Shown here: positions 48,195 to 59,494 of the stretch, one piece after another
Numbering within the stretch: position 1 is the stretch's first letter
Layout: the number at the start of each line of letters is the position of its first letter
Assembly (NCBI RefSeq): GCF_020360975.1
Contig: NW_025408672.1
Location: 2,914,001-2,978,000 of the forward strand
Direction of reading: 5' to 3'
Length of the DNA stretch: 64,000 nt
From: Hirsutella rhossiliensis
Lineage: Eukaryota; Ascomycota; Sordariomycetes; Hypocreales; Ophiocordycipitaceae
Made by a program: the position numbers and the translations under genes
Notes under the pieces: generated by a model
What the model was told of the DNA's origin: nothing
The model's input: only the letters and a program-made list of their open reading frames with translations
Database searches by the model: none

Positions 48195-50791
48195 ATGAAT
48201 GGCAGCCTTGAGGAAGCCTCCTCATTGGACACAGGTAAACATCACCCAGTCGCTCCGCGTTGAACGACGGTGACTGACGCCTCGGAACCCAGCCGATTAC
48301 GATCCCATGAACCACCTCAATCTGATCTTCTCGCATCCATCAACCATTTCCTCCCTGAGCCAAGTCTCCAAGACTCTCCGAGCTCATCAGAATGACCTGT
48401 CGGACGAGATCGACGCCCTGGAAACAGTCCAGGCATACAAGCCAAACTCGAGTCTCGAGCGCATGCAGTCGGCCCAGACGGAGCTGGCGCAGCTCTTCCG
48501 CAAGATTGAGACGGTCCGATCCCGGGCGATCGAGACGGAGCAGAACATCACTTCGATGACGGCCGACATCAAGAGGCTCGACGGCACCAAACGAAACCTG
48601 ACGCTCAGCATGACGGCGCTCAAGCGCCTGCAGATGCTGACGACGGCGTACGAGCAGCTGCGAGGCCTGGCCAAGACGAGGCAATACCGCGAGTGCGCTG
48701 GTCTCTTGCAGGCTGTCCTGCAGCTCATGAGGCACTTCAACAGCTACCGGAGCATCGAGCAGATTGCGACGCTGAGCCGCGAGGTCTCGGAGCTGCAGCG
48801 CGAACTCCTGGAGCAGGTCTGCGAGGACTTTGAGATGGCCTTTGCCAAAGGTGAGGTGGCCGCCAAGAAGGGCACGCTGATAGAGGCCTGCTACGTCATG
48901 GACGCGTTGGGTGACTCGGCCAAGTCTCGACTCATCACCTGGTACGTCAACACGGAGCTGCGGGAATACCGCCAAGTTTTTCGAGGAAACGACGAGGCGG
49001 GGAGCCTGGACAATATTGGGCGGCGATACGCGTGGTTCAAGCGGATGATCAAGACGCACGAAGACGAACACGCAATGCTCTTCCCGCCACACTGGCGAAT
49101 GAACGAGCTGCTGGCCACGGCGTTTTGCGAGGGGACTCGCGATGATTTTAAGGGCATCTTGGAGCGGAGCATGCGGCGCACCGATGGCCAAAAGATCGAC
49201 GTCAATATGTTGCTCAATTGCCTGCAAGAGACGCTGGATTTTGAGCAGACGCTGGAGAAACGCTTCTCAAACGAGCCGCGGGCGAGCATCGACACACTTA
49301 GCTCGGCCGAGGAGAAGACGCACAGCTTCAACGCGCTCATCTCTGCCGCCTTTGAGCCGTACCTCGGTCTCTGGGTCGAGTCGCAGGAGAAGCAGCTGGC
49401 GGCCATGATACCAAAATACCGCAGCCAACCTCCCTTGCCGCCGGACGAGGAGTTCTCACCGCAGGCCGTCATGACGTCGGCCATTGAGCTGTTTCACTTC
49501 TACAAGCTTACCCTGTCGCAATGCGCCAAGCTGTCACCCAGCGAGTGCTTGCTAGACCTGTCCAAGACGCTGGCAAAATACCTGGACGAGTACGCCCAGC
49601 AGGTGCTGCTCCACAAGCTACAAGCCGGGGGACAACAAGGCCCCTCGATCCAGGAGGCGGTGCTTGTCTTGAACACGGCCGACTTTTGGCACACCAACAC
49701 CAACCAGCTGGAGGAGAACATCAAGAAGCGCATCGACAACGAACTCGTACCCAAGGTGGACCTCACGTCGCAGTCGGACGCCTTCTTGGGGGTTGCGAGC
49801 GCGGCAGTGCTGGCGCTGGTGCACGTTGTGGAGCTGGATTGCGAGGGCGTGTGGCGTGAGATGCGAAACACGAACTGGAGCACAATGGACAGCGCGGGTG
49901 ACCAGAGCTCCTACGTGGGAGAGTTGGTCAAGCACGTCAACGGCAAGACGCAGGAGATTCTGGGCGTGGTGGCCAAGCAGCAGTACGCGCGGGCCTTCTG
50001 CGACAACTTGGTGGAGCATCTGGCGACGGGCTACATCAGCAACATTGTGCAATGCCGGCCCATCTCCGAGATCGGTGCGCAGCAGGTAGGTGGCCATAAC
50101 CCTGAGCTGAGAAGCGTCCACTGACGACGGCGTGTAGATGCTCGTGGACAAGTACGCCCTGACCAAATCGTTTGGAAACTTGCTGTCGCTCCACAACCCG
50201 TCGCCCGAGCCGCAGCCACCGCCGTCGAGCTTCGTGAGGAGGGTTGAGCACTCGATGAACCGGATGGATCCGCTCCTCAAGACGCTGCAGGTGCGGGCGG
50301 CGCCTCCGGAAGGTCTTGTGCAGGCATACCTCATCCACATTGCGGATCGGTCCGACAGCAACTTCAAGAAGATACTGGAGCTCAAGGGGGTGCGGAAGCA
50401 AGATCAGGCACACTTGATGGAGCTGTTTGGCATTCACCGAGAAAGCAGCAGCTCCAACGACAAGCTGGCGCAGAACTCTGCGCTCTTGACGCCGCTCATG
50501 GCGGGCTCCGGCGTCGGCGGCGTCACGGGCATCGGATCGATGAACCCGACGGCGGCGTCGGCGGGCACGCGATTCGAGGCTGGGTCGCTGGGGGAGAAGC
50601 TACTCAGCGCGGCGCGGGACATTGGCACGAGCAGCGGGGCAGACCGCGGGGCGCCGAGCGGGCTGGAGAAGGCGACGATCAACGAGAACCTGCGCAACTT
50701 TGGCAAGTTCTTCAAGAAGGATTTCGGGGGCTTCGGGGCCAGGTTCGGGAAGCGGGACGGGAGCCTGGGGGCCGACGAAGGGCAGCGTTGA
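48195..50791 (+). CDS. VPS53: GARP complex subunit VPS53
   Basis: Exons 48195-48234, 48293-50085 and 50138-50791 give 828 residues. GARP tethers endosome-derived vesicles at the trans-Golgi network. The start MNGSLEEASSLDTADYDPMNHLNLIFSHPSTISSL joins the 40-base first exon to the body and resembles other Vps53 N-termini (DYDP..HLN.IF). The Vps53_N coiled region (about 15-430) is rich in Leu/Gln/Glu helices, e.g. ELAQLFRKIETVRSRA and LQMLTTAYEQLRGL. YAWFKRMIKTHEDEHAMLFPPHWRM and AYLIHIADRSDSNFKKILELKGV fit the family. The C-terminal 120 residues are Gly/Ser-rich and end in a basic segment (NLRNFGKFFKKDFGGF). Upstream in-frame ATGs leave the exact start open. Confidence 0.92.
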
Positions 50792-51499
50792 GATGAGGAG
50801 AGAGGACGAAGTAGCTTGCATACTATTTCCACCTCGGATAAGCATCATGACACCATTGTTGCCATGACGCTCGCTTCTACCTGTGGTCTCTCGGCGGATA
50901 CTGGAGAAAAGAGAGAGGGCATCACCCTTCCCCCCCCCCAAAATACCTACCTTACCTACTTAGGAGCTTGTTACTTGGGTACCTTACCATGTGCTGTAAG
51001 GCTTGTCGCATTACGTACCATCGTTGCTTAGTCACAGCCGGAAGGGGCGAGATCCGATGGCGCAACAGGCCCGACTCGGTGCCTTGCCCTGTCCAAAGAT
51101 CCTTTAACGATACTATCCTGCAAAATCGCGCAAGACATTGAGCTTAGAAATCGGGCACTCTCACGCTGCTCTTTTACCAAGGCTCGGCCTACGAGATCTG
51201 TCCGAATTCCTGCTCCTCTTCGTCTTCTCTACCCCCAAATCTCGTGCCAACAACGAGCCGCCGGCCGATAAGAGACATCAAACAGGCCCACTCAAGACAC
51301 ATTCAAAGATCAAGCCAAGACAGAATCAAGGAACGCTCCGTACGACGTCGACGGAGCGAATACCGAGAAAAGAGTCGCCAAACTGTTTGCCCCACGGCTC
51401 GGGCGGACGCTGAGGTCGAGCGCCGGGCTGTCCATTGCGGCGGCGGCGACTGCGTTGCACAGGACCAGAGTGCAGCCGGCGGAGCTGGGATCGAGGAAG
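50792..51499. other. VPS53 3' end and TRR1 promoter
   Basis: About 700 bases. It includes TACCTA/TACTTA low complexity near 50942-50985 and the Yap1-type site at 51028-51034. No gene is supported. Confidence 0.5.
51028..51034 (+). promoter_or_regulatory. Yap1-type element TTAGTCA upstream of TRR1
   Basis: TTAGTCA (reverse TGACTAA) is a known Yap1/AP-1 recognition variant in yeasts. It lies about 466 bases before the TRR1 ATG. Yeast TRR1 is a Yap1/Skn7 oxidative-stress target, so the site is plausible; a single 7-mer is weak evidence alone. Confidence 0.45.
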
Positions 51500-52762
51500 A
51501 TGCACAGCAAGGTTGTTAGTATGTGCTGTTTCCCCGCCGCGGTTCTCGATGCCCAAGGCTAATGGCGGCGACGCAGTCATTGGCTCCGGGCCCGCGGCCC
51601 ATACCGCGGCCGTCTACCTGGCGAGGGCGGAGCTGAAGCGTGAGTGGCACCAATCTCTGGGGGAGGAATCAAGGCAGAAGGAGAAAGACTTGAAGCAGAG
51701 GAAGGAAGAAAAGAGCGAAGCTAACCTAGGTGGCACGCAGCGGTCCTGTATGAGGGCTTCATGGCCAACGGCACGGCGGCTGGAGGCCAGCTCACGACGA
51801 CGACCGAGGTGGAAAATTTCCCCGGCTTCCCCAAGGGAATCATGGGCCAGGAGTTGATGGTGAGCCTCCCCTCCTGTCCCCCGCGCACGCGACGGCCAAC
51901 ATAGCTTTGCAGGACAACATGCGCCAGCAGTCGGAGCGCTTCGGCACCGAAATCATCACCGACACGGTGGCCAAGCTGGACCTGTCGTCGCGGCCCTTTC
52001 GGTACAGCACCGAGTTCAGCCCGGACGAGACGCACACGGCCGACGCCGTCGTCATCGCCACGGGCGCGTCGGCGCGCCGCCTCGGCCTCCCCGGCGAGAC
52101 CGAGTACTGGCAGAACGGCATCTCGGCCTGCGCCGTGTGCGACGGCGCCCTGCCCATCTTCCGCAACAAGCCCCTCTTCGTCATCGGCGGCGGCGACTCG
52201 GCCGCCGAGGAGGCCACCTTCTTGACAAAGTACGCCAGTCACGTCACCGTCCTCGTCCGCCGCGACGCCCTGCGCGCCAGCAAGACCATGGCCTCGCGCC
52301 TCCTGGCCAACAAAAAGGTGACGGTCCGCTTCAACTGCCAGGCCGCGGAGATCCGCGGCGGGCCCGATGGCCTGATGACCCACGTCGTCGTCCGTGACGC
52401 GGCCGCCGGCGACAAGCTCGACGTCGTCGAGGCAAACGGTCTCTTCTATGCCGTCGGCCACGACCCGGCCACGGCCCTCGTCAAAGGCCAGGTCGCCATG
52501 GACGACGAGGGATACATCAAGACGACCCCCGGAACCACCATGACGAGCGTCGAGGGCGTCTTCGCCGCAGGCGACGTCCAGGATAAGCGCTACCGCCAGG
52601 CCATCACCAGTGCCGGTAAGTTCCCGTTTCCCTTGGACACGTGGGTCCGTGAAGGTATCGCGTCGAGGCACAGGCGGCTGGCTGACCGGGTCCGATGTCA
52701 CAGGTACCGGATGCATGGCTGCCCTCGAGGCAGAGCGATACTTGACCGAGCAGGAGGAATGA
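51500..52762 (+). CDS. TRR1: thioredoxin reductase (NADPH)
   Basis: Five exons, 51500-51518, 51577-51639, 51741-51859, 51913-52615 and 52704-52762, give 320 residues. It passes electrons from NADPH through FAD to thioredoxin. The 19-base first exon (MHSKVV) joins [20 protein letters not shown], the FAD-binding start. [35 protein letters not shown], the redox pair CAVC at about 140-143, [16 protein letters not shown] (NADPH) and [34 protein letters not shown] follow. All are classical low-molecular-weight TrxR motifs and the length is normal. No mitochondrial extension is in frame upstream of the ATG. The tiny first exon explains why simple gene callers may misplace the start. Confidence 0.96.
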
Positions 52763-53096
52763 TGGACTGAGAAGTACAAGTACGGAATAGACGGAGGCAG
52801 CGGCATCGAATCTAAACTTTGGCATAGAGTATAAATTCAACGGCGTGTAGGGTCCTAATGCCTTGTACTAGATGGCATCTTCACTTGGTGAGTGCCCAGC
52901 TGCGCGCCGATGATTACACGGACCGACTCGAGCGCTGTGTCAGTGCGAACCAGAATTGGTTCCGTCAAACCCCTTTTCTCTCCAACGTGCGATTTGCCCT
53001 ATTCTGCAGAAGATGACGTCTTTTCTTGTCCTGCGATGCCACGCAGTAAACGCCCGATACAATATCCGTTGTCAAAATGGTTGGTTTTTCCCTCTT
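52763..53096. other. convergent 3' region of TRR1 and UAP1
   Basis: About 334 bases between stop codons with no gene seen. Confidence 0.5.
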
Positions 53097-54680
53097 TTAC
53101 TCTTTTAATTCTAGCTCAAGCACGGCCGGAGCCGTAATGGTTGAGCCCTTGAGTTTCTCAAGGCCCTCGCCACCCTGTTAATGGTGCATTAGCCTCGGTC
53201 CCTGTTTGTAAAAAAGGGGCAGCGGCGGGGAAAAGCAACGTACATAGCTGATGAGAGGAGACACCTCGACGCCGCCTTCTGCGACGACCGTGGCGCCGGC
53301 TTCCTGCGCCCAACGCTTGCCCTGCTCCATGATGTCGCGCTTGCTGGTATCGGCGTCATCCTCGCCCTTGCCCCGGGCATTCTTGAGAGGCGAGAACTCG
53401 TCCTCGCGGCGCACTTCCATGCAGGCGAACTTGTCGAGGGACACGAAGGGAAAGACGTCGAAGACGAACTGCTCGAGCTTGATGCCGTTGGGAGACTCGG
53501 GCTTGACGGTCTCGCCAGTCTTGAGGTCCGTCGCGGGGATCTTCTTGTGGGCGACGTGGTGCGGCAGCTTGTGGGCCCATTGGGGGATGGACTCGAGGAA
53601 GCGGAACGAGTAGTAGTGGTTGACGATGTTGGCGGCGCGGAACTTGAGGAGGCCGGCCTGCTTGGGGTCCTGGGCCTCGGCAGTGGCCTTGTCAATCTCC
53701 GAGTACTCGACAACATCGGGCTTGCCGTTCTTGGAGAGGATCAGGCCGACAGGCTCGGTGGCATTGCGCTTGCGGACGACCTTTGTGGCAATGTCGACGT
53801 CGAGGGAGGCCGAGAAGCCGATGAAGACGGGGTCGGCGACCTTGACGAGGCAGTTGTCGACGCAGTAGGCGTGGATGTGCTGGATGCCGCGCTTGCGCAT
53901 GTCGTCGAGAACGCCCGAGACGACGAGGGCTTGGTAGATGCCGCCGTTGCCGTCGGGAGCTACGGCTACCTTGGACTTGTCCTCAAGCAGGATCTTGCCG
54001 TCGTTGGAGATGCAGGGCAGAACACCCTGCTCGAAGATGCTTACGTTGGCAGAGTCGAGGCCAAAGTAGCTGTGATCCTCGAAGAACTTTTGCGTGGGCC
54101 CGCGAGTAGGGCCGCTGGTCATGACGTACCAGGGCACGACGGCCGAGGGGGGGCCGGCCTTTTTGGCGGCGAGCTCCTGGACCTTGCGGATCCGCTCGGC
54201 CTGGATCTGGAAGAGGGTCTTGTGGGAGGGCAGGCCAATGTCGAAGCAGCCTTTTGGGGCGGAGCTCCCGAGGCGAGTGCCCTGGCCGCCGGCCATGAGG
54301 ACGACGGCCACCTTGTTCTGGCCGATGAGGTCGAGGCCCGAGCTGTACCACTTGCTGATGTCCGCGGCACTCGAGTCGAGGATGCTCGCCGTGGCAGATT
54401 CGGGCAGGGGCTCGAGGGTATCGGTGGACTTGTCTGACTCGGGGGTGCTGAGGGCGCGCTTGGCGATGTCGTTGATGTGGGCCGGGTCGAAGCGCGAGAG
54501 CTGGTCGAAGAGGAGGCCCCGCTGAGGGGAGCTCAGAGAGTCGTAGAAGGTAAAGACATGGCTCTGGCCGGCGTCGGAGTACTTTGCCTTGAGGTTGGAC
54601 AGGGCCTCGGGCGAGGGTTCGGGAGGGGCGGCGGCGTTGGGCTGGGAGCCGACGTGTAGCAATGCCTTGACCTTGTCCAT
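53097..54680 (-). CDS. UAP1: UDP-N-acetylglucosamine pyrophosphorylase
   Basis: Exons 54680-53244 and 53174-53097 give 504 residues. It joins GlcNAc-1-P and UTP to make UDP-GlcNAc, the precursor of chitin, N-glycans and GPI anchors, in the cytosol. The nucleotide-binding signature [22 protein letters not shown]...GLPS is at about 127-152. [78 protein letters not shown] and FDVFPF follow. The last 25 residues ([16 protein letters not shown]...) come from a short second exon after a 69-nt intron (GTACGT to ACAG). The reading frame runs open into the intron, so the end is easily misannotated. It is divergent from the glycosylase gene. Confidence 0.96.
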
Positions 54681-55299
54681 GGTGTTTGGGGGGTTTGCTG
54701 TGAAGAGTGGGAAGTAGAGGGCGGCGAGCTGGATTGAGGAAGGGGGGGAAGAGGCAGAGGAGTAGAAGATGAAGGAGATGAAGGAGACAGGAGGGACTTT
54801 TTAAAAAGTACAATGGCGAAGCGTTGTTGGCCCTCCCAAGCCTGACGTCGGTCGGTTCCCTGGGAGATTCCAGGGGAGAGAGAGAAAAGAGGGGCTGTGT
54901 GCCTTGAATGGAGGGGCTGAGGGGCACAGCGCTAGAATACGAGCCCAAAGCTACTATTTACAGCACTGGGCTGCAGTGGGGTGAACTGGGTGAATTACAC
55001 AGTCGGCGCCCCTATTTCTGCCATGCATGCTTATGAAAGGTGTCTTTCAACAAAGAGCCATATATAGTTATTTCCCAGGAGCCTTTGGCAGGTGCAACGG
55101 CGATGGGGCCGGATACCTGACTTTAATCTGCCCCCTTAACCTTTAATATTAGCATCTCCAAAGAGGTCATGGTTTCGCTCATGATGCGGTGCAGCGAACA
55201 ACAAACAGTACTTTTGTCGTATCCAGCCGACGTCGTCCCCCGTCGTAGGGTTGAGAGTGGTGGCGGACTAGACGTGCGGGAGGCGCGTGCCGAAAAAAG
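54681..55299. other. shared divergent promoter, UAP1 and the DNA glycosylase
   Basis: About 619 bases. It contains a TTTTTAAAAAG stretch near 54798 and purine/pyrimidine tracts near the UAP1 start. No gene is seen. Confidence 0.5.
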
Positions 55300-56415
55300 A
55301 TGACAACATCGCCACCTCTATCCGTTTCTCTCGCCTCACCTAATCACCATCCTACTGTACAGCATGCAGATGGCCACGTAAATCCATCATTTCAGCGACT
55401 GGGGAGGAACACGACAACGACGATGCATCAGGAGGAGAGCGCAGAGGCCGCCGTGGACCCGGAGCAGTCGCCTCCTGCGACCTTCAAGGGCCGTCTCCAG
55501 CTCGACAGTTTCAAGTACATCGCATCCGCCGAGGCGACGATGAGCCCCCTCCCCCGTCGAAATCCACGGCGGACCGCAGCTGCATCGTCCGGCGACGGCA
55601 CCACGCCGGCGTCCGCCTCACCCCCACGAGCAAGCCCAGGCTCCAGCGTCGAGGCCGAGAAGAGGAAGCGAGCCCCGGTTGATCGCCACTCTCCTCCTCC
55701 AGCAGCGGCGCATATCCCTGGGTCTCCCTCGACAAGGCAGGGCAAGCGAACAAGGACCGCCGGGGGCTACGCACCGCCGTCGACCTACGCTCACCTGCCG
55801 CTGCTCCCCGACGCTGTCGCCCCCAACCTGCTGGTCTTCTTCATCGGCCTCAACCCGGGCATCCAGACGGCCCGCACCGGCCACGCCTACGCCCACCCCT
55901 CCAACCTCTTCTGGAAACTGCTCTTCTCCAGCGGCATCACCCCGCGGCCCTGTCGCGCCGACGAGGACCGCCACATGCCCGCCCTTTATTCCCTCGGCCT
56001 GACCAACATCGTCGCCCGCCCCAGCCGCAACGCAGCCGAGCTCAGCAGGGCCGAGATGGACGACGGCGTCGCCCTGCTCGAGGAAAAGGCGCGTCGCTGG
56101 CGGCCTGAGGCCATGTGCGTCGTCGGCAAGGGCATCTGGGAGAGCATCTGGCGCGTGCGTCGCGGCCGTCCCGTTGGCGCTGATTTCCGCTACGGCTGGC
56201 AGGATGAAAGGGAAAACATGGGCGTCACCGACGGTGAGTGGCCTGGGGCCCGCGTCTTTGTCGCCACCAGCACCAGTGGCTTGGCTGCCTCGCTGTCTCC
56301 GGCCGAGAAGCAGGCCATCTGGGCCCAGCTGGGCTCGTGGGTCCAGGCAAGGCGCGCTGCGAGGGAGAGGGAGGCCGAGGCGGATCGACGCAAAGACAAA
56401 GAAATGGCTTCCTGA
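55300..56415 (+). CDS. G/T mismatch-specific thymine/uracil DNA glycosylase (TDG/MUG family)
   Basis: A single exon of 371 residues. Residues 1-160 are Ser/Pro/basic-rich (KRKRAPVDRHSPPP, RQGKRTRTAGG) and likely bind DNA or act as a nuclear signal. The glycosylase fold starts near 165. VFFIGLNPGIQTARTGHAYAHPSNLFWKLLFSSG carries the GxNPG motif, with the Asn at about 185 corresponding to the catalytic Asn of TDG and MUG. LGLTNIVARPSRNAAELSRAEM and the late loop VFVATSTSGLAASLSPAEKQAIWAQL match the helix-insertion region. The enzyme removes T or U opposite G as the first step of base excision repair. The start could also be the later Met in MHQEESAEAAVD. Confidence 0.9.
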   Translation: MTTSPPLSVSLASPNHHPTVQHADGHVNPSFQRLGRNTTTTMHQEESAEAAVDPEQSPPATFKGRLQLDSFKYIASAEATMSPLPRRNPRRTAAASSGDGTTPASASPPRASPGSSVEAEKRKRAPVDRHSPPPAAAHIPGSPSTRQGKRTRTAGGYAPPSTYAHLPLLPDAVAPNLLVFFIGLNPGIQTARTGHAYAHPSNLFWKLLFSSGITPRPCRADEDRHMPALYSLGLTNIVARPSRNAAELSRAEMDDGVALLEEKARRWRPEAMCVVGKGIWESIWRVRRGRPVGADFRYGWQDERENMGVTDGEWPGARVFVATSTSGLAASLSPAEKQAIWAQLGSWVQARRAAREREAEADRRKDKEMAS

Positions 56416-57405
56416 CATTTTCCCGACATGTACTCACAAAAATCCACTCGTCTCGATTCATCTGCCGTCTCGACCTGAGAGAATGGGATGCTGGGGAACC
56501 ACGATTAAGCTTGACTGGTTTGAGATGGCCAATCCATGACGAGAATCACTGTCGCCTGTTGGCTACGCAGCAGCCCCAGTGGCCCAAATACGTCCATCTA
56601 GACCAGCGAAGAGATGGTGGTCATGGCCAACAATTTTACGGGTATGTGGTCAAGCGGACCTACCGTTCGTCGTCGTCAAGCCGACCATGACTTCTCCAAG
56701 GTCGGTTTGTCAGGACTCAGACGGAAGTAATGACAACGGCAGGTTAAGTTACGGAGTAAATAACAGGCGACTCATGATCCGGTAAAGACAAAGCTAAGCA
56801 CACCAATGAAAGGCTTATTACAAGCATGGGTCGCCTCAACATGGATTTGCGACTCACTGAAGACATCAAAGACATTATGGGCGCACAGGACATCTCAAGG
56901 GGGTCCTTTGTCCACGCTTTGTCCAATCATTCAATTTACCATTCAAATCTACTGTATAGGTGGCTTGCGATCAAAGCTGCATTCTTGCAAAAGCCTTTTC
57001 GACCAAATCAACCTCGGTCGCCCGGCGGGCCTTCTCGATACAAATACCATCTTTCCTTCATACATCAGTGCCTTCTTCGTCGTGAACGGCCGAAACCCCA
57101 AGATGCGCTTGCACATAAAGCCAGCCAAGGCCCTGCAGGCGGAGCCCCTGGACGCCGTCGTAGATACGGGTACAATTAGCAATACTCAATCAATAGTAAT
57201 GCTCTTAAAAAATCTTCATGAAAGGGCTCGAGAGCTTTGGACATGGAATCATCCCCTGTAATGCAAGATCGCTACACACTACACCGACAAGATGGGTAAT
57301 CCTGTTTTAACCCCCTTGCCTGCCATCCACACCCACTCTTCCAGACTCCGTACGCCAGTGATGCCTCGACGCCGTAGGGCTTCTTCCCGCCAACGCCCAG
57401 CTGTC
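56416..57405. other. convergent intergenic region
   Basis: About 1 kb between stop codons of the glycosylase and ARP4 genes. No supported gene. An open frame at 56806-57261 has no recognisable domain and may be chance. Confidence 0.45.
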
Positions 57406-58885
57406 TCACTTGCACCGCTTCTCGACCACGCCAGGCCCGTTCTCCTCGTACTCCTTCCTCGATATCCACATCTGGTGAAAGGTGCCGAGGCTCGCCAGGA
57501 TGCTGCCGCCGATCCAGGCGCCGAACCGCCGCTCGCTCGTCAAGCCGGCGGCGTGGATCTTGACCTTGAGGCCGGGGTACATGGCCGTCAGCTCGTTGTT
57601 GAGACGATCATTGAAGCCGTTGATGAGGCTGGTGCTGCCCGTCACCACCACGTTGGCCAGCAGGTTGCCGCGCAGGTCCACGTCCACGGCGCCGAGGGCG
57701 TTGCGGATGAGCTCCGGGATCGTCTGGGCCTTGGTCAGGCGCTCCGGCTCCGGGATGGGATACCCGGCGCTCTCGTCCCACATGCCCTCGGTCACCTTGA
57801 AGCGCTGCTCGCGCCACATCTGGTTGTAGCCGTCGGGCATCTCGAAGACGCGGCCGGGCTGCGTCTTGATGTAGTCCTCGTTGCCCGGCACCGTGTATCT
57901 GCCCGGGCCCCGCCAAACCTCCACCACCGACTCCTTGAACTCTGTCAAGACGCGCTCGTCCTCGTACGCGCGGAAAGAGTCGCTGACTTGGAAGGGCCAT
58001 TTGCGCAGCCGCGCCTGGGCGGGCGTGCCCGCGTCGACAGGCGTCTTGTTTTCGACCATGAAGGTCGGGATCAGGTTGACCTTGGGCTCCGACGTCTCCC
58101 ATAGGCTGCGGATCTGGGACGACAACCAAAGGCCGCCGACGGGAGAGCGCTGGATGGACCGCTTGAGGACCATGCCGTCGTGGATGGCCGTGACCGACGT
58201 GTTTGAGCCGCCAGCGTCGATGACGAGAGCCGTGGCCTTTCCGGCGGCAAAGGCCGACAGGACGGGGGTGCGGCTCAGCCAGAAGGCGGGACACCCCCAG
58301 TTCTCCATGATGATCTCGATTGCCTTTTCCCTGGCCTTGGGCGTGTTCCAGGGCGCCTCGGTCATGAGCAGCGGATTTTCCTGCAGCGGCTTCTCCGCTG
58401 CCTCGGCCTCCTCCATGGCCACGTCTCCCTCGCCATCCTGCTCCTTGGCGGCGGCTGCAGAGTCGTCGTCGTCGTTGAGGCCGTTCTTGGACGGCGGGGT
58501 CGGGCGCTCGGGCTGCAGGCGCTTAACGAGCATGTGTTCCCAGATGTTGGCGGCGACGTCCCAGTCCTCGACGACGCTGTCGCGGTTCATGTAGTTGCGC
58601 ACCTCGAAGTCGGCGCGGGGGATGAGGCACTCGTCGCCAAAGACGTCTCGCGGCGGGTCGCCGGTGATGTGGCCGTAGAAGGAAGGGAGGATGGACTTGG
58701 GGATGTCTTCGCCGGCGAAGCCCGCGCGTGTGTTGCAGTAGCCGGGGTCGAGGACGAGGGCGGAAACCTCATCTGCGAAGCCATGGTCAGTCGGGACGTT
58801 TGCTGGGCCAGGGATGGAGACGCGACGCACCGCCACCGTAGACGTCGGTTGGCTGGGCCGACGTGGGCAGAGGTTGCTGAGCCAT
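57406..58885 (-). CDS. ARP4: actin-related protein 4 (chromatin remodeller and NuA4 subunit)
   Basis: Exons 58885-58831 and 58772-57406 on the minus strand give 473 residues; the junction reads VYGG then DEVSALVLDPGYCNTRAGFAGED. Arp4 is a nuclear actin-related protein of NuA4, INO80 and SWR1. Actin-fold marks are the N-terminal phosphate loop (VLDPGYCNTRAGF), PKSILPSFYG, TEAPWNTPKAREKAIEIIMENWGCPAFWLSRTPVLSAFAAGKATALVIDAGGSNTSVTAIHDGMVLKRS, the second phosphate loop, GNLLANVVVTGSTSLINGF and FGAWIGGSILASLGTFHQMWISRKEYEE. An acidic, low-complexity insertion of about 35-40 residues (LNDDDDSAAAAKEQDGEGDVAMEEAEAAEK) lies before the TEAPWN segment, where Arp4 proteins differ from actin. The intron acceptor was chosen at CGCAG (58773), which alone restores the actin start. 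Confidence 0.95.
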
Positions 58886-59494
58886 GGCTGGGCGTCAATG
58901 GAGGGCGCGATGGACGCTCAAGGGCAGACGCGATCTGGCTGGTGACGGTTCAACAGGGCGCGCGGCTGCGATGGAAGCAAATTTCAGCCTGGCGCTGGGT
59001 GGTCAATTCGCAGCGAGCTTGCAGGCGGCTCTTGGCAGGCTTACAGCGGGTCGACGACACCTGATGGAGCTTCCACGTCCTCTGCCTCGGTGGAAACGGA
59101 GAAGCTGTTTTTCCACTTCCTTTTCCAACCAAGCTCTAGTCATTTTTCCTCGCCACCACAGCGCACTTTTTCTTTCTCTCGTTCGCATCACCCATCCTCG
59201 GGACCATTTCACGAGTTGCCATTACGCGCGTGAATCACCAGTTCCGTGCCACGGCCATGATTGTAAGTTTTTTTTTCATCATCATTTCCCTTCTCTCTCT
59301 TCATGTCGCTCTGTGATGAATTCGCACTCTCGCTTCAGAACCGCTGCGATTGACACGGCTTAATTGCTGTGTGTGATATAACCTGCTAATATCTGAGTCT
59401 CTTCTCTTGTTTTCTGCGTCGTACTCTCTTTCATAAGGCTTTTGAACACGCCGGAGCTTGATCATGAAAGCTGACCCGTCTCGCTTCAGGCGCG
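58886..59494. other. shared divergent promoter, ARP4 and MSK1, with a possible leader intron
   Basis: About 609 bases. GTAAGT at 59263 and CAG at 59487-59489 could bound an intron in the MSK1 leader that would remove the ATG at 59464 and end five bases before the MSK1 ATG. This is inferred only from splice-site sequence. Confidence 0.4.

Noticed and set aside
51721..52806. 361-codon open frame antisense to TRR1
   Set aside because: It crosses several TRR1 exons and introns on the other strand and shows no recognisable motif.
53547..54437. 296-codon open frame antisense to UAP1
   Set aside because: It is a shadow of the UAP1 exon; its acidic, Gly/Val-rich translation has no family resemblance.
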